Notes: generated by a model from the sequence alone, not told the origin. A stretch of DNA of 64,000 nt from CAWGHZ01 sp963775315 (GCA_963775315.1 CAVZIN010000007.1:1736001-1800000); one strand, 5' to 3'. Positions 23,353-33,736 are shown, numbered from the stretch's first letter. Translations and numbers: made by a program.

Positions 23353-24489
23353 ATGTTCGGCAACAATTTCACGCTCTTCGAAATCCTAGGCTTTCGCGTC
23401 CGGGCCAATGTGAGCTGGCTGTTCCTGGCGATCCTGGTGATTTGGTCCCTCGCGGCGGGCTATTTCCCGGCAGCCTATCCGGGCCTTGCCACATCGAGCT
23501 ACTGGTGGCTCGGCTTTATCGCCACGATCGGCCTCTTCTTCTCCCTGCTGTTTCACGAGTTCTCGCACTCTGTGGTGGCGCGCGCTCGCGGGCTCGAGAT
23601 CAAAGGCATCACGCTGTTCCTCTTTGGGGGCGTCTCCGAAATGGCGATGGAGCCCGCCCGTCCGAAAGACGAGTTCTGGATCGCGATCGCCGGACCCGCC
23701 GCTAGCGTGGTGCTGGCAGGGCTGTTCTACCTCCTCGCTTCGGGACTCCAGGCCCTCTCCGTTCCCGACTACGTCTCCGGCGTGCCGGCACGCCTTGCGC
23801 TGCTGAACCTGGTGCTCGCCGGGTTCAACATGGTGCCGGGATTTCCGCTCGACGGGGGCCGAGTACTGCGGGCCATCCTTTGGCACCTCAAGGGCGATTT
23901 GCGCTGGGCCACGTTCTGGGCGACGCGCCTCGGCCAGGGGTTTGGATTCCTGCTGGCCGCCTTCGGGGTCGTCGACGTTCTCAACGGCAATTTTATCGGC
24001 GGGCTCTGGCTGTTTCTGATCGGACTGTTCATGAACGGGGCCGCCGCGGCCTCCTACCAACGGCTGATTGCGCAGCAGACACTCCAGACACAAGCCGTGA
24101 GCGACGTCATGACTCCGAACCCGGTGACCGTGCCGCCCGACATCTCCGTGTCCCGCTTCATCGAGGATTATCTCTATCAATTCAGCTACGACCTTTTTCC
24201 CGTAACCGCCGGCGGCCGGCTGGTCGGCTGCGTCAGCCTCAAGGACGTTCAGAATTTTCCTCGCGACGAATGGGAACTGGCAACGGTTGGCCGCATCGCG
24301 GAAAGCTGCACGGCGGACAACACCATCCGCCCAGACGCAGATGCCGCTCAGGCACTGGAACGAATGCAGAGGGCCGGAAGCGGCCGCTTGCTGGTCGCGG
24401 ACGGCGACCGGCTGGTTGGCGTGCTGACCTTGAAGGATCTCCTGCATCGGCTCGCCATTCGTGGCGCCCTCGACCGTTTCGAGCGGTAG
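23353..24489 (+). CDS. Site-2 protease family protein with two CBS domains
   Basis: 378 aa. N-terminal membrane protease: the zinc motif HEFSH is at 68-72 and FPLDGGR at 164-170 supplies the third ligand. Residues about 245-378 are a pair of CBS domains (SDVMTPNPVTVPPD, then DRLVGVLTLKDLL) that usually bind adenosyl nucleotides. Members of this Rv2869-like/SpoIVFB group cleave membrane substrates under stress. It lies 145 bp after the small FNR-linked membrane protein and so may share its promoter. The client is unknown. Confidence 0.88.
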   Translation: MFGNNFTLFEILGFRVRANVSWLFLAILVIWSLAAGYFPAAYPGLATSSYWWLGFIATIGLFFSLLFHEFSHSVVARARGLEIKGITLFLFGGVSEMAMEPARPKDEFWIAIAGPAASVVLAGLFYLLASGLQALSVPDYVSGVPARLALLNLVLAGFNMVPGFPLDGGRVLRAILWHLKGDLRWATFWATRLGQGFGFLLAAFGVVDVLNGNFIGGLWLFLIGLFMNGAAAASYQRLIAQQTLQTQAVSDVMTPNPVTVPPDISVSRFIEDYLYQFSYDLFPVTAGGRLVGCVSLKDVQNFPRDEWELATVGRIAESCTADNTIRPDADAAQALERMQRAGSGRLLVADGDRLVGVLTLKDLLHRLAIRGALDRFER

Positions 24490-24546
24490 GATCGATCCCC
24501 GCTCGCTGACGGCCCAATTACCGGCACATGTAACCTGGGTTGCCCG

Positions 24547-25998
24547 ATGGCAGATAGGAACGGTGAGCGGGCGAGTCGATCCACCCGCCTCGGGCTTGGA
24601 GCCGGTCCGTCCGCGTTCCTGCTGATGCTCCTTCTCGGTCCACCTGAAACCATGCCAGAGGCGGCATGGCACGTGGCCGCCCTGGGTATCTGGATGGCGT
24701 TCTGGTGGTCGACCGAAGCCGTCCCCGTCACCGCGACCGCACTTCTACCGCTCCTCGTCCTTCCGGCCATGGGAGTCGCGCCATTGACGAAGGCGGCCGC
24801 GCCTTACGCGAACCCATTGATCTTCATGTTCCTCGGCGGGTTTCTGATCGCGTTGGCCGTGCAACGTTGGGACCTGCACCGGCGTTTCGCGCTCAGCTTC
24901 GTCCTACGCGTCGGCACGCGGCCGGGAGCGCTTGCCGCCGGCTTCATGACGGCCACCGGCTTGATCTCGATGTGGGTATCCAATACGGCAACGGCGATGC
25001 TGATGCTGCCGATCGCGCTCTCGGTGCTCGACGAGTTGGGCGATGACGAAGGGCGTCTTGCCCCGGCGATTCTCCTTTCGGTAGCCTATGGCGCAAGCAT
25101 CGGCGGTCTCGCCACACTCATCGGCACGCCACCGAACGCGTTGCTCGCCGCTTTTGCCCAGGAATCGTACGGCGTCCGTATCGGGTTCGCACAATGGATG
25201 GTCGTTGGAGTGCCGATCTCGATCGTGCTGGGCTTGCTGGCCTGGATCATCCTGACGAGGGTCGCGTTCCGGCTGCCGCGCGGTGCGCCGGTCTCGGCGG
25301 GACGGGAGGCACTGCGAGGGCACTTGGCCGAACTCGGCCCTGTCGGCCGGGCAGAACGGCGGGTTGCAGCCGTGTTCTTGCTCGCCGTCGTACTTTGGCT
25401 GCTGCGCCCTCTATTGAGCGGTCTGCAGGGGCTGGGCTGGCTCGACGATACGAGCGTCGCGATCTTTGCTGGACTCCTATTGTTCCTGATCCCCGCCGGT
25501 CAGGACGGCGCGCGCGCCCTTCTCTCCTGGAGCGATACGACCCGCCTCCCCTGGGGCACGCTTCTGTTGTTCGGCGGCGGACTGAGCCTTGCCGCCGCGA
25601 TCAGCGACAGCGGTCTCGCGACCTGGATCGGAGCGACACTCCAACACGCCGCTGGCTGGCCCATGCTGCTGCTCGTCGCCTTGGTGACAACGATCGTGGT
25701 GTTCCTGACCGAGTTGACGAGCAACACGGCAACGGCCGCCGCCTTTTTGCCGATTTTGGGGGTGCTGGCGGTCGAAGCGCGGCTCGATCCGCTCCTCCTG
25801 ATGGCCTCCGCCGCCTTATCGTCCAGCGCCGCCTTCATGTTGCCGGTCGCCACACCGCCGAACGCGATCGTTCACGGCAGCGGGCGTGTCTCCATCCCGC
25901 AGATGGTCCGGGCCGGCTTTCTGCTCAACCTCGCGACCATTGTCACGGTCACCCTGCTTGCGCCGGCCCTGTTGGGCATCATCTTCGGCAAGAACTGA
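24547..25998 (+). CDS. DASS (SLC13) family anion transporter
   Basis: 483 aa, about 11 to 12 membrane helices. Two duplicated hairpin signatures are clear: SNTATAMLMLPIA near 142 and SNTATAAAFLPIL near 394, which bind sodium and substrate. The family imports dicarboxylates, citrate or sulfate with sodium. The start codon lies 57 bp after the S2P gene stop. No substrate choice can be made. It may supply sulfate or organic acid under the low-oxygen programme suggested by its neighbours. Confidence 0.87.
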   Translation: MADRNGERASRSTRLGLGAGPSAFLLMLLLGPPETMPEAAWHVAALGIWMAFWWSTEAVPVTATALLPLLVLPAMGVAPLTKAAAPYANPLIFMFLGGFLIALAVQRWDLHRRFALSFVLRVGTRPGALAAGFMTATGLISMWVSNTATAMLMLPIALSVLDELGDDEGRLAPAILLSVAYGASIGGLATLIGTPPNALLAAFAQESYGVRIGFAQWMVVGVPISIVLGLLAWIILTRVAFRLPRGAPVSAGREALRGHLAELGPVGRAERRVAAVFLLAVVLWLLRPLLSGLQGLGWLDDTSVAIFAGLLLFLIPAGQDGARALLSWSDTTRLPWGTLLLFGGGLSLAAAISDSGLATWIGATLQHAAGWPMLLLVALVTTIVVFLTELTSNTATAAAFLPILGVLAVEARLDPLLLMASAALSSSAAFMLPVATPPNAIVHGSGRVSIPQMVRAGFLLNLATIVTVTLLAPALLGIIFGKN

Positions 25999-26315
25999 GC
26001 GCGCTCGAGATCGTAGGCCCGCCGAAGCGCAACCCGTGCGCCCAATGGTCTCCAAACTTTACCGAACACTTATCCGCATCAATCGCAGGTGCGGTCCTCA
26101 CGAAGGAAACGGACGCTAAGAAACGACGGGTTCTCGGCCGACTGTTGGCGCCGCGCACGGACCGAAAGGTCTTGAGCTCGCACCTGAGGCGCGGTCGCTC
26201 GACTGAAATCGTGGCTTTCTCATCGGTGGACTGACCCCGTTCGACGTGGACGACGGCGGGCTGGTCTTTCGAGAGTCCGGAACGCGCGAGAGAGCGAAAC
26301 CCCGAGCTTTCTTCT
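25999..26315. other. Gene-free interval
   Basis: 317 bp between the SLC13 stop and the stop of the minus-strand gene. I see no convincing gene, RNA or terminator hairpin with a T run in it. Confidence 0.5.
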
Positions 26316-26909
26316 TCAATCGACGCCGTTTGCTGCTGCCTGAATGGACGTCCCGGCGCGAAGTTCAACCGGAATTCTGGCCAGTTTTTCATAAAGACGG
26401 CAGAGATGACGCCCCGGCCACCAGCCGTAAAGGAAAATCTGGATGGGGCGCCACATCGCGACCCAACCAGAGATCAGAAGCCCTTCGGCAGCGATGTCGC
26501 GGAATGTGCCGGGGTCGAACGACTGGACCGCTTGACGCAGGCTGAAGCACACGAAGAGGAAGGCGAGCCCGATCAAAAAGCTGATCCGCCCTTCGCGCAG
26601 CGCGAAGCGGAGCTTTCGGCGCTCCATGGCCAGCGCATACTCGAAATAGCGATGGATCGCTTCGCTCAGCAACGCAGGCGTATCGGCCATATGCTTCGAG
26701 GCCGGAAGATAGACAACGACCTTCAGCGGCGCGGACAGCGGAAAATCGTCGACGGCCCCGACGAGGTACTCTTCCGCCTCGCGGTCCAAGTCCTTGTCCC
26801 GGAAGGGCGCGGGATCGAGCGAGTTGAAAAGCTGACTGAGGCTGTCGAGGCGAATCTCGATCAGCGAGACCCCATCCTCCTTCGGATACCGGATCGTGCC
26901 GTCCTCCAT
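26316..26909 (-). CDS. Membrane-anchored hypothetical protein
   Basis: 197 aa. An N-terminal acidic soluble part (about 1-105; SLIEIRLDSLSQLFNSLDP, EYLVGAVDDFPL) is followed by two helices, FLIGLAFLFVCFSLRQAV and ISGWVAMWRPIQIFLYG, and a basic C-terminus. No known domain was recognised. ATG start, with an upstream AGGCAAAGG as a plausible ribosome site. It stands between the SLC13 gene and the RND efflux genes; a 255-bp gap to the latter holds nothing clear. Confidence 0.7.
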   Translation of the reverse strand: MEDGTIRYPKEDGVSLIEIRLDSLSQLFNSLDPAPFRDKDLDREAEEYLVGAVDDFPLSAPLKVVVYLPASKHMADTPALLSEAIHRYFEYALAMERRKLRFALREGRISFLIGLAFLFVCFSLRQAVQSFDPGTFRDIAAEGLLISGWVAMWRPIQIFLYGWWPGRHLCRLYEKLARIPVELRAGTSIQAAANGVD

Positions 26910-27164
26910 GGTTCACCTTTGCCTGCCTCGGGCTTCTATTGGCGTCGAAACAACTTGCGGAGCTCGGCAATTGGGCGCGGATTGATCACGTCTTTGATCT
27001 GCGTGGCGGCATCGAGGCCACGCGGGCCGCCACTTTCCGTCGTCTTGACGCTCTGGCTGTCGATGATCGCCGCCGACGGGGTTCAAATCGGCGGCAGGAT
27101 CTGACCTCTTTCGAACTCTGCTGATTTGGATTAGCACCCGGCGACACACATGCCACCCAGCCCG

Positions 27165-30100
27165 TCAATCGTGGTCGGATTCACCGTCGTCCGCAAGTTG
27201 GCCACCGCCGGTCGCTGCCGACGGCTCGCCATGGCGTCGGCCGAACAGTCGGCGGACGACGACATAGAACACAGGCGTGAAGATTAGCCCGAAGATGGTG
27301 ACGCCGAGCATGCCGAAGAATACGGCGGTGCCGAGCGACTGGCGCATCTCGGCGCCGGCGCCGGTCGCGATCACCAGCGGCACGACGCCCAGGATGAAGG
27401 CGAACGAGGTCATCAGGATCGGGCGCAGCCGTGTGCGCGCCGCCACGACGGCCGCTTCGACTCGGTCGCGGCCCTGTGCCTCGGCCTGGCGGGCGAACTC
27501 GACGATCAGGATCGCGTTCTTGGCGGCAAGCCCGATCAGCACCACGAATCCGACCTGGACGAGGATGTTCACGTCCATGCCGCGCCAGAGGAGGCCGCTC
27601 ACTGCGGTCAAAAGGCACATCGGCACGATCAGGATGACCGCGAGCGGCAATGACCAGCTCTCGTACTGGGCGGCGAGCAGCAGGAACACCAGCACAGCGG
27701 CGCCGACGAAGGCGAGCAGTCCGGAGTTGCCGGCGAGCTTTTCCTGCAGCGCGAGCTCGGTCCATTCGAACGAGAAGCCATCGGGAAGCCGATCGTTCGC
27801 GATCCGCTCCATCGTGGCGAGCGCGGCGCCCGTGGACACGCCGGGCGCCGCGGTGCCCTGGATCTCGGCCGCGGGGTACAGGTCGTAGCGCGGCACGCGA
27901 TAGGGGCCGGTCTGGTCGCGGAATGTCGCGACCGACCCGATCGGCACCATCTTGCCCTGGGCGTTCCGCGTCTTGAAGTTTTCGATTGCGTGGACGTCCT
28001 GGCGGAAACTGCCGTCGGCCTGGGCGGTCACCCGGTAGGTGCGGCCGAGATAGTTGAACTCGTTGACGAAGACCGAGCCAAGATAGACTTCTAGGACCTC
28101 GAACACGCGGTCCGACGGCACGCGGAGCATCTCGGCCTTCACGCGGTCGATGTCGGCGTAAAGCTGCGGCGTGCGCGTGTTGAACAGCGAAAACACGCCG
28201 CGCAGCTCGGGCCGCTTGTTGGCGGCCTGGACAATGTCCTCCACCGCCGCCTCTAGCGCTTCGGGGCCGCGGCCGCGCCGGTCCTCGACGATCATCTTGA
28301 ACCCGCCCGCATTGCCGATTCCGCGCACCGGCGGAGGCGGGATGGTGATGATGAACGCGTCCTGGATCGCGCCGAGGCGCCTATAGTGCTCGCGGATGAT
28401 CTGCTCGCTGGTGATCCCGGCGGCCTCGCGCTTGTCGAACGGTTCGAGGGCCGTGAAGATCGCACCGGCGTTCGGAGCGTTGGTGAAGGTCGCACCGTCG
28501 AACCCGGAGAACGGCACAGCATGGCTCACCCCCGGGATTTTCAGTATCTCGGCGGTGGCGCGGCGCACCACCGCGTCGGTGCGCGACAGAGACGCGCCCG
28601 GCGGAAGCTGCAGCACCGTGATGAGATAGCCCTGGTCCTGCTGAGGGATGAACCCGGTCGGGGCTCGGTCGAACTGCCAGCCGGTCAGCGCAAGAAGCCC
28701 GGCATAGACCACCACCACGACCGCCGCGACGCGCCCGAGCCGTCGGGTCAGCCCGCCGTAGCCGGCCGCCAGCCGGCCGAACCCGGCATTGAAGCCACGG
28801 AAGAGCGCCGCAAACGGCCGGGCGAGCAATGGCACCTTGCGCGATTCATCGTGCGGCCGGAACAGGATCGCGCAGAGCGCCGGGCTGAGGGTCAGCGACA
28901 CGAAGCACGAGATCACCGTGGCGGCCGCGATGGTCACCGCGAACTGGCGGAAGAACTGGCCCGAAATGCCGGGAATCAGCGCTGCGGGGATGAACACTGC
29001 GGCCAGCACCATGGCGATCGCGACCAGCGCGGGCGCCACCTCGTCCATCGTCTCGTGCGCGGCATCGCGCGGGCTCATGCCCTGGCGAAGGTTCCGCTCG
29101 ACGTTTTCGACGACCACGATCGCGTCGTCGACCACGATGCCTATGGCGAGCACGAGCCCGAACAGCGACAGGTTGTTCAGCGAGTAGCCGAACGCGGCGA
29201 GCACGATGAACGTGCCTACCAGAGACACTGGTATCGCGACGATCGGGATGATCGACGCCCGCCAAGTCTGCAAGAACAGGATCACTACCAGCACGACGAG
29301 TACGACTGCCTCGAAGATCGTGCGGGTGACGGCATCGACCGATTGCTGGATGTAGTCGGTGGGATTGTAGACGATGTCGTAGCGCAATCCGGACGGGAAG
29401 AACTTGGCGAGCTCGGCCATTTTCGCCTTGACCAGATTCGCGGTCGCCAGGGCGTTCGAGCCCGGGCGCTGGAAGACGAGCAACGGCAGCGCTTCGTGCG
29501 TGTCGAGATAGCCGATCGTCGTATAATCCTGGGCCCCCAGCTCGACACGCCCCACGTCGCGCAGGCGAGTCACCCGGCCGTTCGGGTCGGACCGCACGAT
29601 GATGTTCTCGAACTGCTTCACGTCCTTGAGGCGGCCCAGCGTCTCGACGTTGATCTGGAATGCGGCGGAATGCGGCACGGGTGGCTGGTTCAACACGCCC
29701 GAGGCCACCTGCACGTTCTGGGCGCGCAGCGCCGCCACCACGTCGCCGGCGGTCAGGTTGCGCGCCGCAATGCGGTCGGGGTCGAGCCAGATGCGCATCG
29801 CGTAGTCGCGCGCCGAGAACACGCGCACGTCCCCCACCCCATCGAGCCGCGCCAGCTCGTCCTTGATCTGCAAGGTCGCGTAGTTGGAGATGTAGAGAAG
29901 GTCACGGCTGGCGTCGGGCGACGATAGATGGATCACCATCATCAGGTCGGGCGACGACTTGCGCACCGTGACGCCGATCTGGCGCACGTCGTCGGGCAGG
30001 CGCGGCTCGGCGATGGCGACCCGGTTCTGCACCAGGACCTGGGCGGTATCGAGGTTGGTGCCGAGGGCGAAGGTGATCTGCAGGTCGAGCTGGCCGTCGC

Positions 30101-30356
30101 CGGTCGCCTGGCTCGACATGTAGAGCATGTGCTCGACGCCGTTGACCTCCTGTTCGAGCGGCGTCGCGACCGTGTCGTCGACGACCTGGGCCGACGCGCC
30201 CGGATAGGTCGCCCGCACGTCGATGGTCGGCGGCGCGATCTCTGGGTACTGGGCGACCGGCAGCGTCAGGTAGGCGATGGCGCCCAGGATCGTGATCAGG
30301 AGCGAGAGGACCGTCGCGAAAATCGGCCGGTCGATGAAGAAATGCGGCAGGCGCAT
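27165..30356 (-). CDS. RND efflux pump inner-membrane transporter (HAE1)
   Basis: 1063 aa, the normal length for AcrB/MexB. MRLPHFFIDRPIFATVLSLL opens TM1; the proton-relay Asp pair lies in IGIVVDDAIVVVENVER near 405; GFIPQQDQGYL starts the second half; AAKNAILIVEFAR near 935 is TM10. It exports drugs, detergents or lipophilic compounds from periplasm and inner leaflet, driven by protons. Only 5 bp separate it from the adaptor gene, an operon. The outer membrane factor is not in the operon; one lies at 34819. Confidence 0.93.
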   Translation of the reverse strand: MRLPHFFIDRPIFATVLSLLITILGAIAYLTLPVAQYPEIAPPTIDVRATYPGASAQVVDDTVATPLEQEVNGVEHMLYMSSQATGDGQLDLQITFALGTNLDTAQVLVQNRVAIAEPRLPDDVRQIGVTVRKSSPDLMMVIHLSSPDASRDLLYISNYATLQIKDELARLDGVGDVRVFSARDYAMRIWLDPDRIAARNLTAGDVVAALRAQNVQVASGVLNQPPVPHSAAFQINVETLGRLKDVKQFENIIVRSDPNGRVTRLRDVGRVELGAQDYTTIGYLDTHEALPLLVFQRPGSNALATANLVKAKMAELAKFFPSGLRYDIVYNPTDYIQQSVDAVTRTIFEAVVLVVLVVILFLQTWRASIIPIVAIPVSLVGTFIVLAAFGYSLNNLSLFGLVLAIGIVVDDAIVVVENVERNLRQGMSPRDAAHETMDEVAPALVAIAMVLAAVFIPAALIPGISGQFFRQFAVTIAAATVISCFVSLTLSPALCAILFRPHDESRKVPLLARPFAALFRGFNAGFGRLAAGYGGLTRRLGRVAAVVVVVYAGLLALTGWQFDRAPTGFIPQQDQGYLITVLQLPPGASLSRTDAVVRRATAEILKIPGVSHAVPFSGFDGATFTNAPNAGAIFTALEPFDKREAAGITSEQIIREHYRRLGAIQDAFIITIPPPPVRGIGNAGGFKMIVEDRRGRGPEALEAAVEDIVQAANKRPELRGVFSLFNTRTPQLYADIDRVKAEMLRVPSDRVFEVLEVYLGSVFVNEFNYLGRTYRVTAQADGSFRQDVHAIENFKTRNAQGKMVPIGSVATFRDQTGPYRVPRYDLYPAAEIQGTAAPGVSTGAALATMERIANDRLPDGFSFEWTELALQEKLAGNSGLLAFVGAAVLVFLLLAAQYESWSLPLAVILIVPMCLLTAVSGLLWRGMDVNILVQVGFVVLIGLAAKNAILIVEFARQAEAQGRDRVEAAVVAARTRLRPILMTSFAFILGVVPLVIATGAGAEMRQSLGTAVFFGMLGVTIFGLIFTPVFYVVVRRLFGRRHGEPSAATGGGQLADDGESDHD

Positions 30357-30361
30357 CGACC

Positions 30362-31507
30362 CTATCCCGGCCGCTTCTCGCCGGCTCCGTGGATCTCGCC
30401 GGGCTCGGGCGTGACCTTGGCGCTGGGCCGCGCGCGGACAAGCCCGTCGATGATGATGCGATCGTCCGGGCTCAGCCCCTTGCGCACGATCCTGAGCCCG
30501 TCATAGATCGGCCCGGGCCGAATCACCTTGGGCACGACCGTGCCGTCCTTGGTCACGGTCATGACGATCTTGTTCGACTGATCGGTGACGATCGCCCGGT
30601 CGGGGACGAGCAGCGCTTCGTAGGGTTCCGAACCCGGCACGCGGATGCGGCCGAACTGCCCGGGCGTGAGAAACCCGTTCTTGTTCGGGAACACGCCTCG
30701 CACGCGGATCGTGCCGGAGGTACGGTCGACCTGGTTGTCGACGAAATCGAGGGCACCCTCGCGCGGCCAGTCGGGCTCGTCGATGAGCCGGGCGAACACC
30801 TTCACGGCGTCGCGCGTCGATTGCAGCCGCCCGGCCTGGACCGCGCGCTGGTAGGCGAGGAAATCGTCCTCGCTCATATCGAACATGAAATTGATCGGGT
30901 CGATCGAGACGATCGTGGTCAGCAACGTGTCTCCCGCGCTCACCAGATTGCCGACGCTCACCTCGTGGCGGCTGATGCGGCCGGTGATCGGCGCATAGAC
31001 GCGGGAGAATTCGACATTGAGCTGGGCGGTCTGGATCGCAGCCTTCGAGATTTCGATCGCCGCCGCCGCGACGCGCTGTTCCTGCAGCCGCTCGTCGTAG
31101 GAGCTTTGCGCGAGGAAGTCCTGCTTGCGGAGCTGGCTCCCTCGGGTAAGCTGGCGGTTGGCGAGCTCGAGGCGCGCCTGGGCCTGGACGAACTCCGCCT
31201 TCGCGGAATCCAGTGTTGCCTGGAACGGGCGCGGGTCGATGACGAACAGCAGATCGCCCTTATGGACGATCTGGCCATCGTCGAAATGGATCTCCTGAAG
31301 ATAGCCGGCGACCCGCGCGCGCAGTTCGACGAAGTCGACCGGCGCGAACTGGCCGGTGAACTCCTGATACTCGACGATCTTGCGCTGCAACGGTTGCGCG
31401 ACGGTGACAGAGGGCGCGGGCGGTGATTGCGCGGAGGCGGAGTAGGAGAGCAAGCCCAGGGCGGCCCACGCCAACACAGCAAAGACGGAAAGCCGAACGC
31501 TGCGCAT
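30362..31507 (-). CDS. RND efflux periplasmic adaptor (MFP)
   Basis: 381 aa AcrA/MexA-type. After a signal peptide (MRSVRLSVFAVLAWAALGLL... SASAQ) come PLQRKIVEYQEFTGQFAPVDFVELRARVAGYL (barrel-sandwich start), a coiled-coil hairpin of about residues 95-165, PITGRISRHEVSVGNLV and an MP domain ending in LVRARPSAKVTPEP. Links the RND pump to an outer membrane channel. I prefer the ATG at 31507, after GAGGGGG, over one 20 codons upstream. No lipobox Cys is visible, so the protein seems not to be lipid-anchored. Confidence 0.9.
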   Translation of the reverse strand: MRSVRLSVFAVLAWAALGLLSYSASAQSPPAPSVTVAQPLQRKIVEYQEFTGQFAPVDFVELRARVAGYLQEIHFDDGQIVHKGDLLFVIDPRPFQATLDSAKAEFVQAQARLELANRQLTRGSQLRKQDFLAQSSYDERLQEQRVAAAAIEISKAAIQTAQLNVEFSRVYAPITGRISRHEVSVGNLVSAGDTLLTTIVSIDPINFMFDMSEDDFLAYQRAVQAGRLQSTRDAVKVFARLIDEPDWPREGALDFVDNQVDRTSGTIRVRGVFPNKNGFLTPGQFGRIRVPGSEPYEALLVPDRAIVTDQSNKIVMTVTKDGTVVPKVIRPGPIYDGLRIVRKGLSPDDRIIIDGLVRARPSAKVTPEPGEIHGAGEKRPG

Positions 31508-31655
31508 GACCAGCCCCCTCGCGCGTGCTCGAAGACGGGGAATTGGAGAAGTGCGCGCCGGAGTCAAGCCGGTCGCGCGCGATCGCCGGAATATTCGGAT
31601 ACTCTTGGAAGCCGCTCATTCAGTCGACGAGCAAGCGGATATCCAGGAGTACAGG

Positions 31656-33035
31656 TCACGAAAGCGGTTTGAGCTCCTCGAACATGACCGGGAGCATTTC
31701 ATAAACCGTCGGGTGGATATGCATCGCGCGACGGATCACGGTGCAGGGTGCCTTGGCGTACATGAGGTCCAAGAGCCCCTGGACGATCTCGTCCCCGCCG
31801 ATGCCCAGGAGCGCCGCCCCTAGAATCTGCCCGGTCGCCGCCTCGACAATGATCTTCATGAAGCCCTTGGTCTCGCTGCGCTCATAGGCGCGTCCCACAT
31901 CCTCCATCGGCATGGTGGTCACCAGCGCCTTAAGGCCACGCGCCCGCACCTCCCGCTCGGTGAGACCCGCACGGCCGAGCGGCGGGTCAATGAACAGGCC
32001 ATAGGTCGTGATGCGGTCGTCGACCCGGCGTGGATCTCCGTCGAGCAGGTTGGCCGCAACGATCTCGAAATCGTTGTAGGAGGTGTGGGTGAAGGCGCCA
32101 TGCCCGTTGCAGTCGCCCATCGCGAACACGCCGGGCACGTTCGTCTCGAGCTTCTGGTTGACCCGGATGTAGCCGCGCGCGTCGGTGACGATGCCGGCGG
32201 CCTCGAGTCCGAGCTCGTCGGTGTTGGGCCGCCGTCCGGTCGCCACCAGAAGATGCGAGCCCGCGACCTCGCCCATCACACCATTCGCGGTGTAGCGCAC
32301 GGCGATCCCGCCGGGTCGCGCGGCTACCGCGGCCACCTCCGCCCCGGTAACGATGCGGATGCCCTCCGACTCCAGGATCTCTCGGATCGCGACGGACACG
32401 TCCTCGTCTTCGCGGGAGATCACGTGTGCGCCGTGCTCCAGGATCGTCACCTCGCTGCCGAACCGGCGGTACATCTGGCCGAATTCGAGCCCGATATAGC
32501 TGCCGCCCAGGATCACCAGATGCTCGGGCAGGACGTCGACCTCCATCATCGACACGTTGGTGAGGAAAGGCACGGTCTCGATGCCCTGCACCGGAGGAAC
32601 TGACGCGCGCGCGCCGGCATCGATGAATATCTGCTCGGCTTCCAGTTCTTCGGTGCCCACCGCGATGCGCTTCGGCGCGACGAAGCGCGCATGGCCGACA
32701 TAGACCGTGCAGCCGGCAAGCGTGCGGAGCGCTTCCTCGACCCCTTCATTCGAGACACGCACGATCGCGTCCTTGCGCGCCTTGACCGCCTTCATGTCCA
32801 TCGTCACGGGGCCGCCGATCTGCACGCCAAACTCGGCCGCACGCCGCGCGACGTGCGCCGCCTGGGCGCTCGCCACCAAACTCTTGGTCGGGATGCAACC
32901 ATTGTTGACGCAGGTGCCGCCGAAGCGCTTGCGCTCGACGATCGCCACCTTGCGGCCGGCCTGGGTCAAACGCCGTGCCAGCGCGGGGCCCGACTGGCCG
33001 GTGCCGACGATGATGGCGTCGTAGCGTGTGGGCAT
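31656..33035 (-). CDS. FAD-dependent pyridine nucleotide-disulfide oxidoreductase (MerA/Lpd-like)
   Basis: 459 aa. FAD motif VGTGQSGPALARRL near 10, redox cysteines in GGTCVNNGCIPTK near 39-51, NAD motif ILGGSYIGLEFGQMYRRFG near 175 and the C-terminal His-containing MHIHPTVYEM near 442-451 are intact. The CVNNGCIPT form is more like mercuric-reductase-type or soluble oxidoreductases than classical lipoamide dehydrogenase (CLNVGC). It lacks the N-terminal HMA and the C-terminal Cys pair of true MerA. It could provide E3 activity for the 2-oxoacid dehydrogenase, but it is 17 kb away. Confidence 0.85.
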   Translation of the reverse strand: MPTRYDAIIVGTGQSGPALARRLTQAGRKVAIVERKRFGGTCVNNGCIPTKSLVASAQAAHVARRAAEFGVQIGGPVTMDMKAVKARKDAIVRVSNEGVEEALRTLAGCTVYVGHARFVAPKRIAVGTEELEAEQIFIDAGARASVPPVQGIETVPFLTNVSMMEVDVLPEHLVILGGSYIGLEFGQMYRRFGSEVTILEHGAHVISREDEDVSVAIREILESEGIRIVTGAEVAAVAARPGGIAVRYTANGVMGEVAGSHLLVATGRRPNTDELGLEAAGIVTDARGYIRVNQKLETNVPGVFAMGDCNGHGAFTHTSYNDFEIVAANLLDGDPRRVDDRITTYGLFIDPPLGRAGLTEREVRARGLKALVTTMPMEDVGRAYERSETKGFMKIIVEAATGQILGAALLGIGGDEIVQGLLDLMYAKAPCTVIRRAMHIHPTVYEMLPVMFEELKPLS

Positions 33036-33736
33036 TGGGGTCCTCCCTGTGTGCTCCGTTACGCCTCCGGGGCTCCCGTGGGTCCAAAGCGTTCGGTCTT
33101 GACCAAGCTAGCCTCGTGGCCGCGTGCGACGGGCGGCTGCGCGGTCTTCTGGTCCAGGGACGGAAGGCTCCTGCATGCGTCCCTCCCCGCCTCGACCTCA
33201 GCGTTCCAGAATAGCGTGCATCGGTTACGGCTCGGGCGCCAGGAGGTCGGCGCGATGAGCTCGATGGCCACGGATTGCTGGCCGTTGCGGCGGGTATCGG
33301 CCGACAAAAAGCGTGCCGCACTGTCGCCGCCCGGATACGGGACTGGTACCCGATAGTCGGCAGGCGCCAGAATGGGGCGACGTCAACGAAGCAGCGAATG
33401 TCATAGGGCCATCTTGCCGCTCAGTTAAATCAGGACGCATCGGCTCGTCCGACACGGCCGATTATTAGGAGTGCACCCCATGTTCGAGATCACGCGGCCG
33501 GCGGCGGCGCCTTCTGGTCGACCGAGACCTGCGTCGCGCCCGCATCTGGAATCATGCGGATGCGAAGCGTCAGCACCATCACTGCTGCGGTTGCGCCAAG
33601 CACGATTGAATACGACATTGGATCGCGGTCATCGATATTTGGACGCTAGGGGCAGCTCATCGCGGTTTGATGTCATGGCCGTGAACCTGTCGTGACCCGG
33701 GCCATCTAGCCGGCACGCCTCGGTGGGAAATGCCCC
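33036..33736. other. Intergenic interval with no confident gene
   Basis: About 700 bp between the flavoprotein start and the LysR remnant. Only the 42-codon frame described separately looks gene-like; the rest holds short overlapping frames without homology I can name. Confidence 0.4.
33490..33618 (-). CDS. Possible 42-aa small membrane peptide
   Basis: The frame MSYSIVLGATAAVMVLTL... has a hydrophobic N-terminus, then RIRMIPDAGATQVSVDQ and a Pro/Ala tail. It lies inside a 700-bp gap and has no clear ribosome site. It may be a real micro-protein or a chance frame. Confidence 0.3.
   Translation of the reverse strand: MSYSIVLGATAAVMVLTLRIRMIPDAGATQVSVDQKAPPPAA

Noticed and set aside
31508..31567. 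Extra 20 N-terminal residues of the RND adaptor
   Set aside because: The signal peptide begins at the inner ATG, which has GAGGGGG upstream.
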